Positions 61,399-64,000 of a stretch of 64,000 nt of DNA are shown here, piece by piece; position 1 is the first letter of the stretch, and each line of letters starts with the position of its first letter. The stretch spans positions 434,001-498,000 of the forward strand of contig CANLCX010000002.1 of assembly GCA_947489315.1 (NCBI GenBank), given 5' to 3'. Under the pieces are notes generated by a model, which did not search any database, was not told the origin of the DNA, and saw nothing but the letters and a program-made list of their open reading frames with translations. The stretch comes from an uncultured Sphingomonadaceae bacterium (lineage in GTDB: Bacteria > Pseudomonadota > Alphaproteobacteria > Sphingomonadales > Sphingomonadaceae). A program made the position numbers and the translations under genes.

Positions 61399-63804
61399 TT
61401 AATAATCGAAGGTCAATGTTGCACCCAAGCGACGGCGATTGCCAGCGGTCGGAACATAGACGGAAAAGAAGGGTGAACCGCCGATGTAGAACGAGTTTGA
61501 CACATATTTTTTGTCAAACAGGTTTTTGCCCCAGACAGAAACCGACCAGCGGTCGCCGCGGATCCCAATCCGGCCATTTGTAAGGACCCTTGGTTCAATT
61601 GTTGCTACGTTGAGTTCTGATACATACTGCTTGGACTGACCAGCTACATCGACCCGGCTAAACAATTCAAGCGAGTCCGAGATCGCGATATCGTATGATG
61701 CCCCGACGTTCCATTGGAGCTTGGAGGTCCGCTGCAAATCGTTGCCACCGATATCGCCATTTGCGTTACAGACTGTTCCGTCACCACAAAGATTGGCTCT
61801 CAATATCCGACTGGAAATCGTTCCATCATCATAGGTCGCATCGATGTAAGCGAGACCAGCGTTGATGAATAGTCCCTCGATAGGTTCAATTGCACCTTCT
61901 ACTTCAAGTCCCTTAATCGATGCGCCACCGATATTCTGGGTGATAAGCGTCGTGGTCTGCGAGGCGCCAGTTGGCGCGACAGATAGCTGGAGATCGCCCC
62001 AGTCAATGTAGAAAGCGGCAAGGTTCAGCGTCGCCAACCCATTCATGAAGCTATTCTTCAGGCCAATTTCATAGGTCCAGTTTGTATCTGGTCCGTAAAA
62101 CTGTTCCTCCGCCAACAGTGGAGCGCCGCCGGGCAGGTTTGAGTTGTTAATGCCACCGGATTTGATACCTTTAGCCACGGACGCATAAATTAAATTATCC
62201 TCCGTGATTTTGAACGAGACATTGGCCCGTGGCGTAAAATAGCTATCAGAAAATTCATACGGATCCGGCGATGTCAGATCGATCTGGGTCTTTTCCTCAT
62301 CTGTGTAACGCCCCTCCAATTCAAATACCAAACGCTCATCCATCAGAGGAACAGAAATACGTCCAAAAATCGCATTGGTATTCGTATTTGTAAATGTGTC
62401 GGAAGGGGTTGCAAATGATGGAACCGTCGTAATCGCCTCGGTGACAGGCGCGTCAAACACGGCGCCAGTACTGAAGTCCTGATCATCGCCATCCTGAATG
62501 AAGGCGCCGACCATTATATATATGCCGTTGTCGCCTTCATATTGCAGGCGAAATTCATGCGAATCATATTCGTAACTACCAACCGGGTTAATGCTAAACG
62601 GGAAAACGACGTTGCCTTGAAACAGGTCGCCGTCAATTGGGTTACGTGCACTCTGACCAGCGGAGAAAACACTGCCTGACGAACGGCCAAACAGATAGTT
62701 TGCCGTAATTTGATCGGTCAGCTCCACTGCGACATTGGCGCGATAGATATCTGACTCTGATTCAAGTCCATAGGATACCGGGTCAATAACATAGCCTTCG
62801 GGAAAGTCGACCGACCCAGGAGGTGCTGGCGGATCAACTGAGAGCTCACCGCAGAATAGTTGATTTTCAACCGCAGCAGGTTCGAATGAAAATGTCGCAA
62901 AGCTAAATGCAAGCCCACCGACACTACAGTTAAAGTCACCTGCACCGCGGTCCAATCGATATTGTGCCCTGGATTCTGATGAGACATCAAAATTGTAATA
63001 ATCAAAGTCGATTGTCACCGCCTCGATCGGACGGAAACTGGCACCAACGGTGAGTGACTGGTTGTCATAACCACCAATCCGGCCATTTGTGCCGGGATTG
63101 ATCGTGGCTGCGTTTGGAAAATTATTCTTCCAGTCGCCGTCATATTCCGAAAAACCAAGTCCGAGCCGCATCGCAAGCATGTTGTCGATCAATGGAACGC
63201 TGAGATTACCTGAAATATCGAAGCCCTTATTCTCGGAAACCTCGATTTCGCCGCTCGCTGAAATTTCGGTCAGGCTGCGGTTCGTTGTCACATAGTTGAT
63301 TGCACCAGCGAAAGCATTGGCACCGTAAAGTGCGCTCTGAGGGCCTTTTACGACTTCGACACGCTCGAGGTTGGTCGAGCCAATATCTACTGCATATTGA
63401 CGCGGAATATATATTCCATCAATGAACGTCGAAACATTCTGCTCTAGGTTGTTAATTGAAAACTGCGTAGTGCCCCGAATGGTCGGTGTCCCGAAACCGC
63501 CATTCGAGAAATCTTCGAACACCAGACCGGGCGTCAGCAGCGCAACATCTTCTAGTTCGGAAATCGACCGGCGCTGGATTTCTTCTGCAGAGAAAGCGGT
63601 AATGGCACCCGGAATTTCCTGAAGATTCTCTTCGATTTTTCGGGCTGTTACAACAATCATATTGTTGCTTTCTTCCGCAGCGGCGGAATCACTGGTTTGA
63701 GCAATCGCCGCATTTGTTGGCAAAAATGCCATTGCTGTTATTGCTGTGGTTCCCAGAGCCGTAAGGACGGCTGCACTCATTTTGCTATTTTTACTCTTGG
63801 ACAT
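61399..63804 (-). CDS. TonB-dependent receptor
   Basis: The 801-residue receptor has a signal peptide (cut near AAIAQ), TonB-box-like segment NMIVVTARKIEENLQEIPGA, plug motif RVEVVKGPQSALYGANAFAG and a barrel ending RRLGATLTFDY. It leads the operon receptor-DUF1838-MFS, which implies import and processing of one substrate. GGGGGA precedes the ATG. Confidence 0.93.
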   Translation of the reverse strand: MSKSKNSKMSAAVLTALGTTAITAMAFLPTNAAIAQTSDSAAAEESNNMIVVTARKIEENLQEIPGAITAFSAEEIQRRSISELEDVALLTPGLVFEDFSNGGFGTPTIRGTTQFSINNLEQNVSTFIDGIYIPRQYAVDIGSTNLERVEVVKGPQSALYGANAFAGAINYVTTNRSLTEISASGEIEVSENKGFDISGNLSVPLIDNMLAMRLGLGFSEYDGDWKNNFPNAATINPGTNGRIGGYDNQSLTVGASFRPIEAVTIDFDYYNFDVSSESRAQYRLDRGAGDFNCSVGGLAFSFATFSFEPAAVENQLFCGELSVDPPAPPGSVDFPEGYVIDPVSYGLESESDIYRANVAVELTDQITANYLFGRSSGSVFSAGQSARNPIDGDLFQGNVVFPFSINPVGSYEYDSHEFRLQYEGDNGIYIMVGAFIQDGDDQDFSTGAVFDAPVTEAITTVPSFATPSDTFTNTNTNAIFGRISVPLMDERLVFELEGRYTDEEKTQIDLTSPDPYEFSDSYFTPRANVSFKITEDNLIYASVAKGIKSGGINNSNLPGGAPLLAEEQFYGPDTNWTYEIGLKNSFMNGLATLNLAAFYIDWGDLQLSVAPTGASQTTTLITQNIGGASIKGLEVEGAIEPIEGLFINAGLAYIDATYDDGTISSRILRANLCGDGTVCNANGDIGGNDLQRTSKLQWNVGASYDIAISDSLELFSRVDVAGQSKQYVSELNVATIEPRVLTNGRIGIRGDRWSVSVWGKNLFDKKYVSNSFYIGGSPFFSVYVPTAGNRRRLGATLTFDY

Positions 63805-63910
63805 GAAAATCCCCCTCGATGAAAAATTGGCCTCCCAGACCGGCGTTATCCGACTGCAAGTGTATCAAGGGAATGAAGCACAAATAGTTCTTACCAAAGA
63901 GTCTCCGCCA

Positions 63911-63943
63911 GTTGGTTAAAAATCTGCACAGTTGGTTAAAAGC
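63911..63943. promoter_or_regulatory. Two direct repeats CAGTTGGTTAAA, 20 bp apart
   Basis: CAGTTGGTTAAA occurs at 63911-63922 and 63931-63942, exactly 20 bp apart (about two helical turns), 107 bp upstream of the TonB receptor start. Such spacing fits a dimeric activator binding two sites on the same face of DNA. Confidence 0.45.
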
Positions 63944-64000
63944 CAGTAGCGTCGAAAAACGGACTCATTCAACAGGCTACGAACAGCGCCAATTCCTGCC

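Overview
The window looks like a chromosomal segment of a moderate-GC sphingomonad (Alphaproteobacteria, Sphingomonadales). Support comes from the cell-cycle regulator TrcR (DUF1013), DUF1192, three large TonB-dependent receptors, several DUF1838 proteins, a YafY-type regulator next to a VOC gene, and a tRNA-Lys with encoded CCA. Genus cannot be fixed from the sequence alone; no rRNA, CRISPR array, prophage or complete insertion sequence was seen.

Positions 1-19 kb are mostly core or housekeeping genes: a partial metallo-beta-lactamase-fold hydrolase, trcR, a glycosyltransferase/LpxH-like phosphoesterase pair, a quinone oxidoreductase/NUDIX pair, DUF1192, clpA, small stress or enzyme genes (DUF1428, VOC, YafY regulator, EthD, DUF547, DUF3047, GST), a Bax-inhibitor-1 membrane protein, a low-molecular-weight tyrosine phosphatase, a CuZn-superoxide dismutase lipoprotein, folK and tRNA-Lys(TTT). 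Downstream of the tRNA is a gene graveyard (17.5-18.1 kb) with an IS3 OrfA remnant and a XerC/D-like recombinase remnant, the likely scar of an old integration.

Positions 19-25 kb hold an envelope-signalling trio: a CHASE2/degenerate-GGDEF/EAL protein, a FecR-domain protein with a repetitive acidic tail, and a TpsB/ShlB-type outer-membrane transporter on the opposite strand, with no TpsA partner in view.

Positions 25-64 kb are accessory and resemble a catabolic island for a hydrophobic substrate handled largely in the cell envelope. It holds three TonB receptors, two MFS carriers, a membrane PQQ dehydrogenase, an SDR, two paralogous two-domain VOC lipoproteins, a membrane-anchored epoxide-hydrolase-like protein, an amidohydrolase, two D-2-hydroxyacid dehydrogenases, three sterol-desaturase-family di-iron proteins (two in tandem), three exported DUF1838 proteins, an exported M24 peptidase-like protein and a flavin-reductase/LysR-sensor fusion. 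Four TetR-family regulators are interspersed, and a shared TGAACnnGTTCA palindrome lies before at least three of the operons. The substrate cannot be read from the sequence.

Inside this island (51.2-54.9 kb) is an ECF sigma/anti-sigma module. Two genes flanking it carry near-identical promoter motifs (GGAATATTT-N13-CGTC) with ECF-type spacing, which gives a concrete predicted regulon. Six copies of a dispersed GTCCGC...GCGGAC palindromic repeat sit in intergenic gaps across the window.
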